Shown here: piece by piece, positions 26,642-35,200 of the stretch | Position numbering within the stretch: position 1 is the stretch's first letter | How the letters are laid out: each line of letters starts with the position of its first letter | NCBI RefSeq assembly: GCF_008035925.1 | Contig: NZ_CP036264.1 | Location: forward strand, 7,473,641 to 7,537,640 | From: Stieleria maiorica | GTDB lineage: Bacteria > Planctomycetota > Planctomycetia > Pirellulales > Pirellulaceae | Reading direction: 5' to 3' | DNA: 64,000 nt | The notes under the pieces: generated by a model | Database searches by the model: none | Told to the model about the DNA's origin: nothing | What the model saw: only the letters and a program-made list of their open reading frames with translations | Position numbers and translations under genes: made by a program

Positions 26642-28807
26642 ATGTCTAACCACGTTCATCTTTGCTTGGTACTGCACAATCACCAGCCGATCGGCAACTT
26701 CGACGGCGTTTTCGAGCAGGCGTACCAAGATAGTTATCGACCGTTTTTGGACGTCTTCGAGCCCTACGACCAGTTGCAGATTTCGTTGCACACGTCGGGA
26801 CCGTTGATGATCTGGTTGGCCGAACGTCATCCGGAATACCTGGATCGGCTGAGGTTACTGGTCGAAGCGGGCCGGATCGAGATCGTCGGCGGGCCGCAAT
26901 ACGAACCGATTCTGACGATGTTGCCCTCGCGCGACCGGATCGGCCAGATCGAAGCTTATGGTCGTTGGTTGGAGCGTCATTTGGGCAGCACTCCGGCCGG
27001 GATGTGGACGCCGGAGCGAGTTTGGGAGTCGACGCTGACGCGTGACGTCGCCGACGCTGGCATCCGCTACACCGTGCTGGACGATTATCACTTCCGTGCC
27101 GCCGGCGTGGATGAAGAACGTTTGACGGGCTACTTCATCACCGAAGACGATGGCCGATTGCTGCGGATTTTCCCCGGATCGGAACACCTGCGTTACACGA
27201 TTCCGTTCCAACCGGTCGATGCGACGATCGATTATTGTCGCAGTGTCGCCCAGCGGTCGCCCGGCGCCGTGCTGACTTTCGGCGACGACGGCGAAAAGTT
27301 TGGCACCTGGCCGGACACCAAGGTGCACGTGTACGACAAAGGCTGGTTGAAATCACTGTTCAATGCACTGACCGAAAATGCATCCTGGCTGCACACCGTC
27401 TCGCTGGGCGAAGCGATCAATCGCACCGCGCCGGTGGGAAAGATCTATCTTCCCGATTGCAGCTATCGTGAAATGACCGAGTGGTCGTTGCCCACGCCGT
27501 CTCAGATCATGCTGGATGACGTGAGCCACGAGCTGGATTCGCATGAACGCTGGAAGGACTTGAAGACATTCGTCCGCGGCGGTTATTGGCGAAACTTCAA
27601 ATCGAAGTACGAAGAAACCAACGAGATGTACGCGCGGATGATGCACGTCAGCCGCCGTCTGGCCGACGCCGAATCGGCCGGCATCGATGCAGGCCAGTTG
27701 GCCGTGATTCGCGACCACCTGTATCGCGGCCAGTGCAATTGCCCCTACTGGCACGGAGCCTTTGGCGGAATCTATCTGCCGCACCTCCGCAACGCCGTCT
27801 ACCAACATCTGATCACCGCCGACAATCTGCTCAGCAACCTGACCGGGGAGTTGTCCGGTGCGGTTCAAGCGACGGCCGACGATTACGATTTCGACGGGCT
27901 GCAGGAAGTTCGTTTAAGCAACGATAAACTCTGTGCCTGGGTGGCCCCCGGACGCGGCGGTCGGCTTTACGAGTTGGACGTGCGTGAGATCAGCCACAAC
28001 CTGCTGGCGACCTTGCAACGCCGCCCGGAAAGCTACCACCAAAAGGTGTTGGCCGGGCCGAATGCCGGCGGCGACGACGTCGCCAGCATTCACGATCGGG
28101 TCGTGTTCAAGCAGGCCGACCTGGACCAGCGCTTGCAATACGACCGCTATCCCCGCAAGAGTCTGATGGACCACTTCTATGACGTGGACACGGACCTCAG
28201 CGCGGTCTCCCGCGGCGAGGCGATGGAACGCGGCGATTTTGTCGAGCTTCCCTTCGAAGCGAAATTGCGTCGCGGAAGCGACCGGGTCCAAGTGCAGATG
28301 CGGCGCGAAGGAAACGCCTGGGGCATTCCGATCGTCCTGACCAAGGCGGTCACGATGGTCAGCGGCAGCGATTCGTTGGAGATCACCTATTTGCTGGAGA
28401 ACCTGCCCCAAGACCGCGAGCTGCATTTCGCGATCGAGATGAACTTTGCAGGACTTCCCGCCGGTGCCGATGACCGCTACTTCAGCGGCGAAGACGGCCA
28501 ACATCTCGGCCAACTGGGCGAGCAGTTGGATTTGCAACACACTTCACAACTGTCGTTGTCGGATCGCTGGTTGGGCATCGATGTGTCGATGAATCTGGAT
28601 CGCCCCAGCGGCATCTGGGCGTTCCCCGTCGAAACGGTCAGCCAGAGTGAAGCCGGATTCGAATTGGTGCACCAAAGCGTCTGCGTTCAACCGCACTGGT
28701 TGGTCCGCGGCGACGCCGAAGGCCGCTGGTGTGTGAAAATCGAATTGGCCGCAAGCTGCGAATCACACGCCGAGACCGTCGACGAAGAACAGGTCATCCA
28801 GCTGTAG
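26642..28807 (+). CDS. GH57 alpha-amylase / 4-alpha-glucanotransferase
   Basis: 721-residue cytoplasmic glycoside hydrolase family 57 enzyme that cleaves or transfers alpha-1,4-glucan chains. GH57 motifs are LVLHNHQPIG (motif 1), the nucleophile region GMWTPERVWE (Glu125) and the acid/base region TFGDDGEKFG (Asp216). Both positions are offset by two from Thermococcus litoralis 4-alpha-glucanotransferase (Glu123, Asp214). The C-terminal half matches the associated DUF1925/DUF1926-type domains in length and style. It follows glgA and the GalT-like gene, consistent with remodelling of storage glucan. Confidence 0.92.
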   Translation: MSNHVHLCLVLHNHQPIGNFDGVFEQAYQDSYRPFLDVFEPYDQLQISLHTSGPLMIWLAERHPEYLDRLRLLVEAGRIEIVGGPQYEPILTMLPSRDRIGQIEAYGRWLERHLGSTPAGMWTPERVWESTLTRDVADAGIRYTVLDDYHFRAAGVDEERLTGYFITEDDGRLLRIFPGSEHLRYTIPFQPVDATIDYCRSVAQRSPGAVLTFGDDGEKFGTWPDTKVHVYDKGWLKSLFNALTENASWLHTVSLGEAINRTAPVGKIYLPDCSYREMTEWSLPTPSQIMLDDVSHELDSHERWKDLKTFVRGGYWRNFKSKYEETNEMYARMMHVSRRLADAESAGIDAGQLAVIRDHLYRGQCNCPYWHGAFGGIYLPHLRNAVYQHLITADNLLSNLTGELSGAVQATADDYDFDGLQEVRLSNDKLCAWVAPGRGGRLYELDVREISHNLLATLQRRPESYHQKVLAGPNAGGDDVASIHDRVVFKQADLDQRLQYDRYPRKSLMDHFYDVDTDLSAVSRGEAMERGDFVELPFEAKLRRGSDRVQVQMRREGNAWGIPIVLTKAVTMVSGSDSLEITYLLENLPQDRELHFAIEMNFAGLPAGADDRYFSGEDGQHLGQLGEQLDLQHTSQLSLSDRWLGIDVSMNLDRPSGIWAFPVETVSQSEAGFELVHQSVCVQPHWLVRGDAEGRWCVKIELAASCESHAETVDEEQVIQL

Positions 28808-28840
28808 GGATCGGGTAAGAGATAGGCAGCTTGGTTTGGG

Positions 28841-28906
28841 GTAGTGGACGAGGCGACGAGTCCATTCGGATTGCGAACTGTGAGGACTCCTCGCGTCGTC
28901 CACTAC
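28841..28906. repeat. 23-bp imperfect inverted repeat between convergent genes
   Basis: Arms at 28841-28863 (starts GTAGTGGACGAGG) and 28884-28906 match in reverse complement except at two positions, with a 20-nt centre. It lies between the GH57 and radical SAM genes, where a bidirectional stop would be expected. Confidence 0.85.
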
Positions 28907-28962
28907 CATTTGCCCGAGAGAAAGGCGAGGCGGATTACTCGACGTACGGGCACAAGTTCATC

Positions 28963-30243
28963 TCACTGCAGCACCGGCAACTCGCTCTTGGATCGTTCGC
29001 TATCCGGGGCGTCTTTGTCCGGGTCGCGATACTTTGTCGCGTCGAAGTGGCGGGCGTAGGTCCCGAAATCGTTGAACGCGTACTTCTTGGCCCAACGATA
29101 GACGAAGCTGCGTTCGGGGATTTCGTCGCCGGGCTGAAACTGACTTCGTCGCGGCGTGACGTTTTTCAGTTCCTCGATCACCGCGCCGCGGGCGGTCGTG
29201 TCGCGGGCGCCATGCTTTTCCGCGAGCTCCACCAGCAAGTCCGGCCGTTCCATGATCACACAGCCGCGGGTGTGCTCGGCCGTCAACGATCGGAAGTCTT
29301 TCAAGAACGCGGACTCGTTGAAGGTTTCCGCCAGCGGTCGGTCGTCGTGAATCGATTCGGTCGCCAGCTGAATCACGGGACAGGGTTCGATGTCGCCCCA
29401 GGGTCCGACGTGATGGGTGAATCCGGTCGCCGCCGGGCAAAGTGCGTTTCCGGCATCGTCGTGATAGGCGTCGATGACGATGATCGGTTTGGTCGCCCGC
29501 GTGTCGACAACAAACTGGCGGACACGCCGCTGTTGGTCACTGGTCAGCGCCAATTGGGCATTCGATTCCGGGCCGACCGGACGATAGATGTGATACCAAC
29601 AATACATCACGCCCATCTCAATCAGTCGATTGACCCAGGCGTCGTTGACCAGATCATCGATGTTGGACTTGCACACGCTGGTGCAAACGCCAACCAACAG
29701 GTTGTGCTTAAGCGCGGTCTTCAGCCCCTCCATGGTCTGGTTCAAAACGCCGGCCCGACCACGTCGCTCATCACTGATGATCTCCGACCCCTCGACGCTG
29801 ATCAGGGGCGTGACGTTCCCGAACCGTTTCAGCTCGGCGGCCACCTCGTCGGTGATGAAGTGACCGTTGGTGAACACCTGAAAATAGACGTCGCGGTTTT
29901 GCTCAAAGATCTTCAACAGATCCTTGTGCATGAACGGCTCGCCGCCCAGGATGCCAAAGAAACTGTTGCCCATCGCTTTGGCCTGACGGATCGTCTCGTT
30001 GGCCGCGTCCAGCTCGATGCGATGTTGTTTGGCCGCGACGTCGACCCAGCAGCCTTGGCAGCGCAGGTTGCAACTGTTGATCACCGACAGATACAGAAAC
30101 GGAGGAAAGAACTCACCGCGTTTCAATCGACGCTTGTGCTTGTGCACACTCCACAATCCCTTCACCCCGAGCGTCCAAGCCGCCTTGGCAAGCAAGCGTT
30201 TGTCCGTCTCAAAAAGAAATCGCGAAGCCAAACGAAAATACAT
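28963..30243 (-). CDS. Radical SAM protein with SPASM-like C-terminus
   Basis: About 426 residues. CNLRCQGC (Cys-x3-Cys-x2-Cys) binds the 4Fe-4S cluster that cleaves S-adenosylmethionine; GILGGEP is the SAM-binding GGEP motif. Later cysteines in LCPAATGF and GDIEPCPVIQ suggest an auxiliary cluster. The product is not recognisable. ATG 30243 (MYFRLASRF) was chosen; an in-frame TTG at 30285 would add 14 residues and nearly touch the upstream amidohydrolase gene. The two genes are co-directional and probably co-transcribed. Confidence 0.85.
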   Translation of the reverse strand: MYFRLASRFLFETDKRLLAKAAWTLGVKGLWSVHKHKRRLKRGEFFPPFLYLSVINSCNLRCQGCWVDVAAKQHRIELDAANETIRQAKAMGNSFFGILGGEPFMHKDLLKIFEQNRDVYFQVFTNGHFITDEVAAELKRFGNVTPLISVEGSEIISDERRGRAGVLNQTMEGLKTALKHNLLVGVCTSVCKSNIDDLVNDAWVNRLIEMGVMYCWYHIYRPVGPESNAQLALTSDQQRRVRQFVVDTRATKPIIVIDAYHDDAGNALCPAATGFTHHVGPWGDIEPCPVIQLATESIHDDRPLAETFNESAFLKDFRSLTAEHTRGCVIMERPDLLVELAEKHGARDTTARGAVIEELKNVTPRRSQFQPGDEIPERSFVYRWAKKYAFNDFGTYARHFDATKYRDPDKDAPDSERSKSELPVLQ

Positions 30244-30288
30244 CAATACCAACCGAACTTGGAACGTGGAATTTAGAACTTGCAACCA

Positions 30289-31551
30289 TTATGCCCGCCG
30301 TTGTACCGCGATGCACGACAAATCCGCCGCGACGACGTCCCGCCACACCTGATCGAGACGTTTCGCGGTCGTGGGAATCGAAACCAACGATGGGATGCGC
30401 GTCTTTCCGGCCTCAATTCTCCCAGATCGCGATCCGGCGCCTAGCAAGGCATCCGCTCCGGCAAGCGTCGCCATCTCCAGCACCGCGTGCGGATCAAGGT
30501 CCGGCCGCTGATTGAGCAGGAATTGTACCTCTTTCCAGACGCTCAAATCGGGGTTGCTTGCCCGCGAGTCGGTGCCGAGGGCGACCCGCACCCCCGCACC
30601 GAGCAGGGTTTGCACGGGATGGGCGTCGTAGCCGAAAAAATCGTGTGTCCGCGGGCAGTAGACGACACTCAGCTGTGGGTGACACGCGATCCGCTCGATC
30701 TCGTCGTCCTGCAGGTCGTTGCCGTGGATCAGCAGGGCGCGGGGTGCCCGAGCGATCGCGTCAATCAAGTCCCACACGGGTTGGTGGCCTTTCCACGGAA
30801 ACACGCCCTCGGGCCACAACCCCGCCCCGCGCAGGGCGTCGGCAAAGCGGCCGCTCCCGAAACGCAGCAATTCCCGTTCATCGGGTGACTCGGCAACGTG
30901 CATCGCCAAGGTGGCTCCCGTTTGCACGGCCAATTCGACGCAGCGGCGCACCAATTCCGGAGGTGTCGAATAAGCCGCGTGGGGGCTGACTGCAAACTTG
31001 ACGGACGGATTCAGCGGCAGGCTCGCCGCATGTTTTTCCGCCGATTCGAGTCGTTCGGCGGCCCGGATGTCGCTCAAACCGAGGACTTCGGCGAATGAAA
31101 CGATCGTGGTGTCGGTGTCGGACGGATATTGCGAGGGCGTCGTGGCAATGTCGCCGATCAGCCCGACGCCGCTGCCGGCCGATTCGGCGATCCCGTCACG
31201 GATTCGGGCGTTCCGCTGGTCTTCGGTCGCCACACCTCGCGCCGCAATGACTTTTCCGATCCACTCGGCAAGCGCAATTCCCGGCTGTCCGATCGGAGAT
31301 TGGCAATCGGAGAATTCCAGGTGGGTGTGGGCATTGACCATCCGCGGCAGCACGGCCACCTCTCCCAAGTCGATCACGTCTTGGCGGCGGAAGCCAGGGT
31401 CTCGGACCGAGCCGATTTCGACGATCTGATCTCCGATGACACGCAGGTACCCGCCATTGATCGGCGGTCGGCTGATGGGGAAAATCCAGGCAGCGACATA
31501 GATGGTCTCGGGGCCGAGTCGTTTCACAACATCGCCATCATCGTTGGTCAT
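30289..31551 (-). CDS. Amidohydrolase-family metal-dependent hydrolase/deaminase
   Basis: 420 residues, TIM-barrel amidohydrolase of the ATZ/TRZ-guanine deaminase group. Metal ligands are visible in VNAHTHLEFS (His-x-His), AMHVAES, LLIHGNDL and LGTDSRASN. This group includes cytosine-type and aminofutalosine deaminases; the NAHTHLEFS...LAEWIG pattern is close to aminofutalosine deaminase, but no other futalosine-pathway gene is nearby, so the substrate remains open. Its ATG is only two bases from the divergent glycosylase start; a GTG at codon 9 is an alternative. Confidence 0.85.
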   Translation of the reverse strand: MTNDDGDVVKRLGPETIYVAAWIFPISRPPINGGYLRVIGDQIVEIGSVRDPGFRRQDVIDLGEVAVLPRMVNAHTHLEFSDCQSPIGQPGIALAEWIGKVIAARGVATEDQRNARIRDGIAESAGSGVGLIGDIATTPSQYPSDTDTTIVSFAEVLGLSDIRAAERLESAEKHAASLPLNPSVKFAVSPHAAYSTPPELVRRCVELAVQTGATLAMHVAESPDERELLRFGSGRFADALRGAGLWPEGVFPWKGHQPVWDLIDAIARAPRALLIHGNDLQDDEIERIACHPQLSVVYCPRTHDFFGYDAHPVQTLLGAGVRVALGTDSRASNPDLSVWKEVQFLLNQRPDLDPHAVLEMATLAGADALLGAGSRSGRIEAGKTRIPSLVSIPTTAKRLDQVWRDVVAADLSCIAVQRRA

Positions 31552-31553
31552 TC

Positions 31554-32192
31554 ATGGTCCGCCCGCATCTGCTTCCCGATCGATTGATCGCCCATCGGCT
31601 GGATGCCGATTTCTACCACCGTGCGACGGCGGTGGTGGCGAAACAGTTGATCGGCAAGGCGTTGCTTCATCGCGTCGATGGCCAGTGGTTGGGCGGGTGG
31701 ATCGTCGAGACAGAAGCCTATCTCGACCGCGGCGATCCGGCTAGCCATGCGGCACGCGGCAAGACCCCCAGCAATGCATCCATGTTCGCTGGTCCGGGGA
31801 CGCTGTACGTTTATCCGATTCACGCAAAGTATTGTTTGAACGCCGTCACCCAGGCCGAAGGGCAAGGCGCCGCGGTTCTGATTCGAGCGATCGAGCCGAT
31901 TTGGGGACTGGATCGGATGCGTGAAAGCCGCGGTCATGACGATCCGAAACGTTTGACGCGAGGCCCCGCGATGTTATGCCAGGCACTGCGAATCGATCGC
32001 AACGATGACGGCCGATGCCTGGTCAGCGACGGAGCTCTGGGAGTGTTCGACGCCCCGTCGCAACCGCCACGCCGCGTCCGTGTGACCAAACGCATCGGTA
32101 TCAGCAAAGCACAGCACCGAAACCTCCGGTTCATCGATCCGAGATCCGAGTACCTGAGTCGAAAGCCTTGGCGGCTTCCGCTACGAGTATAG
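31554..32192 (+). CDS. 3-methyladenine DNA glycosylase (AAG/MPG family)
   Basis: Base-excision repair glycosylase that removes alkylated purines (212 aa). Family motifs are IVETEAYL (catalytic Glu54), DPASHAARGKTPSNASMF, YVYPIHAKYCLN and RGPAMLCQAL. The last ten residues (SRKPWRLPLR) are encoded by a family C repeat arm at 32158-32184, so the C-terminus has been rewritten by the repeat. The start codon lies 2 bp from the divergent amidohydrolase start, which leaves no room for a conventional leader. Confidence 0.92.
   Translation: MVRPHLLPDRLIAHRLDADFYHRATAVVAKQLIGKALLHRVDGQWLGGWIVETEAYLDRGDPASHAARGKTPSNASMFAGPGTLYVYPIHAKYCLNAVTQAEGQGAAVLIRAIEPIWGLDRMRESRGHDDPKRLTRGPAMLCQALRIDRNDDGRCLVSDGALGVFDAPSQPPRRVRVTKRIGISKAQHRNLRFIDPRSEYLSRKPWRLPLRV
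32158..32184 (+). repeat. Family C repeat, single arm inside the glycosylase 3' end
   Basis: 27 bp with core CGAAAGCCTTGGCGGCTTCC, matching in reverse complement the arm at 59175-59201. It lies within the last codons of the glycosylase gene. Confidence 0.8.
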
Positions 32193-32201
32193 GGACAAAG
32201 C

Positions 32202-35162
32202 CTAGCGATCTTTCAGATAGGCCAGCAAGTCGGCCATCTGTTGGAGCGTGATGTCTTTTTCGATGCCTTCGGGCATCAACGACACGTCGCTGGCTTTCAT
32301 CTGTTCGATTTCCGCCCGTCCGATCGCTTTCGTTTTTCCTTCGGCCATCTTCAAAATCACCGCTTCGCTGGTTTCTGATTCGATCAGTCCCGTCAGCACC
32401 GAACCGTCAACGGTCAAGATGGAGTACGCGGTGAACCGAGGCTCGACTTTGGAGTTGGGGTCCAGGATGTCGTACAACAATGCCGGTTTGGAACGATTGC
32501 GTACGTCCGTCAAATCGGGGCCCGTTTCGTGTCCTTCGCCGCTGATTCGGTGACAGCTTGCACAGACTCGTTTGAAGACTTCTTGCCCGTGTGCCGCATC
32601 GGGCTTCATCGCCAATGCGCCCTCGTAATCCTTGGCCACTTTCTGGCGGTTCGGCGAGACGACACCGCCGAACAACTTTGTGGCTTCCTCTCGCAACGCT
32701 TCATCGGCGTGCTTGAGCAGTCGCACGCGTTGATCGATGCTTAACGCCGAAGGGTTCATCTTGCCCTGTGACATCGCCGCCAGGGTCAAACGAGTGGATT
32801 CGGTCCGACGCAACAGCAGCGCGATGGCGGTCCCACGGACCGACGGGCCGAGTTGCGACCAGCGATCCAAAATGATCTCCGCGGCCGCGGGCGAGCCGTT
32901 CCGTTGCAACGCCTCGATACAGGCCGATTGGATTTGCACCGCTTGATCGCTCGACAGCAACGCATGAAAGGTGTCCACGGCGGCGTCGAAGGGCTGGTAG
33001 GCCATCAATTCGATCCCCGCGACACGGTCCGCGACGGATCGCTCGGTATCGGTTGCGATCACTCCGCTTTGATCAAAAACCGCTTTCAGTCCGTCCATCG
33101 AATCGACCAGCTGCGCCGGTGGTTTGGCGATCAGACCTGCCAGCGACATCCGTCCCCGCTCGCCGCGATACCGTGGCAGTCCATCACCGATCCCGGCGAT
33201 CGCCGCGGCACGCCACCAGTTCTGGTCACCGTCGCGGCCGATCAACTGAAAGACGCTTTCAAGTTCGTCCAAATCGCCACGGGCACCGACGACCGCGGCA
33301 AGCCGTCGGACCAAGTCCATTTTGCCGTCCGTACCGGAATCGCGAAACGCGTCATCGTCGATCAATCCGGTCAACACCGCACCGCTACGCTGCTTGGTCG
33401 ACGTCAGTAATCCGTCGGCAAAGGCGCTGTCGTGTCCATCGCGTCGCGCCAGCTGAATCAATGTCGCGGTGGCTCGCTGAGAATCGTTGGCCGAGAGCGA
33501 CAACGCGACTTGGAATCGGACTTGAATATTGGAATCATCGGCCAGCGCGATCAAAGCGTTTTCAGCGGCATCGTCTTCACTCATGCTGCCCGCCAGCTTT
33601 GCCGCTGCGACGCGACAATGGAGGTTCGCGTCACCACACATTTGTCGGACGTCGGCGGGTTTCAAAGCCGACAAGCCGTGCAAGGTCCAGAGGGCATGCA
33701 GCCGTGTCGTCGACGATGGTGACGCGAGCAGTTTTCGCAATTCGGCAACCTGTCCTGTCGCCTGCTGCTCGACCAACAAACGTTGGCCAAGAAATTGTCG
33801 CCATCCGTTATCATCCTTCAACAAGTCAACAGACTCGGACTCCGATTCCGGCGGCGTGAACGTTCGCGTGACCGAACCGGTGGGGACAATGCGATAGATT
33901 CGCCCGCGGTCGTCTCCGGCCCGCCAATCCAACTTGGCGGCGATTTCCGGGGGCAAGAACTTGGGATGCTCCACCCACAACCGATACATGTCCGCCAAGT
34001 ACAACGCACCGTCGGGACCGGTGGCCAAGCTGGACGGCCGGAACCAAGTGTCGGTCGATGCGATGAAGTCACGTTTCTCCTGGGCTCGTTTCGCGATGAA
34101 TTTCAGCGGTGCGGAGTCCACGATCGAACGTGTCACCAAGTGCCCGATCGGTTCGCAGACAAACACGCTATTGCGAAACGATTCATCGCCCAGATCGCCC
34201 GTGTACGCCGTCGTGCCACACGCCGAGGTGTGCGTTCCCGCGTGTGACAGATAGTTGCTCTTCATTTCAACGAGCGGGAAGACTTCAGACTGTCCACCCG
34301 AGGGGGCGACGTCGTAGTACGGCGCGCTGACGATGTGAAATGGGTTTCGCGCTAAAACGTTCGGCGGCAGAAAGGTCGTGATGATCGGGTTCCGGTTGGT
34401 GCAATAAAACCGGTGCCCCCAGCGATCGACCGTGTTGCCGAACTGTCCCATCCCGCTGTCCGATTCGAATTCCAGCGTTTGGGGATTGAACCGAAAGTCC
34501 TTCCGCGGCAAGGTGACCGTCGAATCCGGATCACGCTTCGAAGCCACTTCGCCGGGGCCGTAATTCAGGTACACCCAGTTGTCGATTCCCCATCGCGGGT
34601 TCCCGATTTGCATCTGCGGGTGGGCGGGCGTGAATCCGTCGAACACGGTTTCGTTGACATCGGCGACGTGATCGCCGTCGGTATCCTCCAAGAACAACAC
34701 TTTGGTTTTCGCACCGACCAGCAAGCCGCCACGGTAGGCCATCATGCTGTGGGCAAAGTCCAGCTTGTCGGCGAACACGTGTCTGCGGTCGGCAACACCG
34801 TCTCCATCGCTATCTTCGAGCATAACGATTTTCGACAGCGGATCGCCGCCCTCTTCGGGGCCGATCGGATAGTCGCTGTATTCAACGACATACATGTCAC
34901 CATGGCGATCAAAGCAGATCGCGACGGGATCGTGAATCAGTGGTTCGGCCGCAAACAAAGCGATCTCATACCCCGGTTCGATTTCGATCGTTTCGAGTGA
35001 CTCGGTCGGAGACTTCGGCGGTGCCGTTTCCTGCTCGACCCAATGTCGACCACCGCGATTACTCTCAATCGCCTCAAGCGCCGATTTCGCCTCGCCCTGC
35101 TCGGCTGAGTCCGCCGACGAAGCAGTCAACAAAGCAATAAGAAGAAAGGGGATAAAACGCAT
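32202..35162 (-). CDS. Secreted Piru_Ver-type dehydrogenase/heme-binding protein with HEAT repeats
   Basis: 986 residues with a signal peptide (MRFIPFLLIALLTASSADS). The N-terminal half (about 70-440) is a beta-propeller like the membrane-bound dehydrogenase domain found in Planctomycetes/Verrucomicrobia (TIGR02604 type), with DSDGDGVADRR and DTDGDHVADV calcium-binding-like loops. The middle is alpha-helical HEAT-like (about 490-840). The C-terminus has CASCH for heme c and the TIGR02603-type domain (GPDLTDVRNRSKPALLYDILDPNS). Likely a periplasmic oxidoreductase. ATG 35162 was chosen because it begins the signal peptide. A paralogue lies 38 bp upstream. Confidence 0.88.
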   Translation of the reverse strand: MRFIPFLLIALLTASSADSAEQGEAKSALEAIESNRGGRHWVEQETAPPKSPTESLETIEIEPGYEIALFAAEPLIHDPVAICFDRHGDMYVVEYSDYPIGPEEGGDPLSKIVMLEDSDGDGVADRRHVFADKLDFAHSMMAYRGGLLVGAKTKVLFLEDTDGDHVADVNETVFDGFTPAHPQMQIGNPRWGIDNWVYLNYGPGEVASKRDPDSTVTLPRKDFRFNPQTLEFESDSGMGQFGNTVDRWGHRFYCTNRNPIITTFLPPNVLARNPFHIVSAPYYDVAPSGGQSEVFPLVEMKSNYLSHAGTHTSACGTTAYTGDLGDESFRNSVFVCEPIGHLVTRSIVDSAPLKFIAKRAQEKRDFIASTDTWFRPSSLATGPDGALYLADMYRLWVEHPKFLPPEIAAKLDWRAGDDRGRIYRIVPTGSVTRTFTPPESESESVDLLKDDNGWRQFLGQRLLVEQQATGQVAELRKLLASPSSTTRLHALWTLHGLSALKPADVRQMCGDANLHCRVAAAKLAGSMSEDDAAENALIALADDSNIQVRFQVALSLSANDSQRATATLIQLARRDGHDSAFADGLLTSTKQRSGAVLTGLIDDDAFRDSGTDGKMDLVRRLAAVVGARGDLDELESVFQLIGRDGDQNWWRAAAIAGIGDGLPRYRGERGRMSLAGLIAKPPAQLVDSMDGLKAVFDQSGVIATDTERSVADRVAGIELMAYQPFDAAVDTFHALLSSDQAVQIQSACIEALQRNGSPAAAEIILDRWSQLGPSVRGTAIALLLRRTESTRLTLAAMSQGKMNPSALSIDQRVRLLKHADEALREEATKLFGGVVSPNRQKVAKDYEGALAMKPDAAHGQEVFKRVCASCHRISGEGHETGPDLTDVRNRSKPALLYDILDPNSKVEPRFTAYSILTVDGSVLTGLIESETSEAVILKMAEGKTKAIGRAEIEQMKASDVSLMPEGIEKDITLQQMADLLAYLKDR

Positions 35163-35200
35163 GTTCCACCAATGAATTCTAGGCTGTCGTTGGATCGTTC

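Noticed and set aside
30243-30290. ATG overlapping the amidohydrolase stop (TAATG) as start of the radical SAM gene
   Set aside because: That ATG is in another frame and stops after 26 codons; the radical SAM frame offers only TTG 30285 or ATG 30243.
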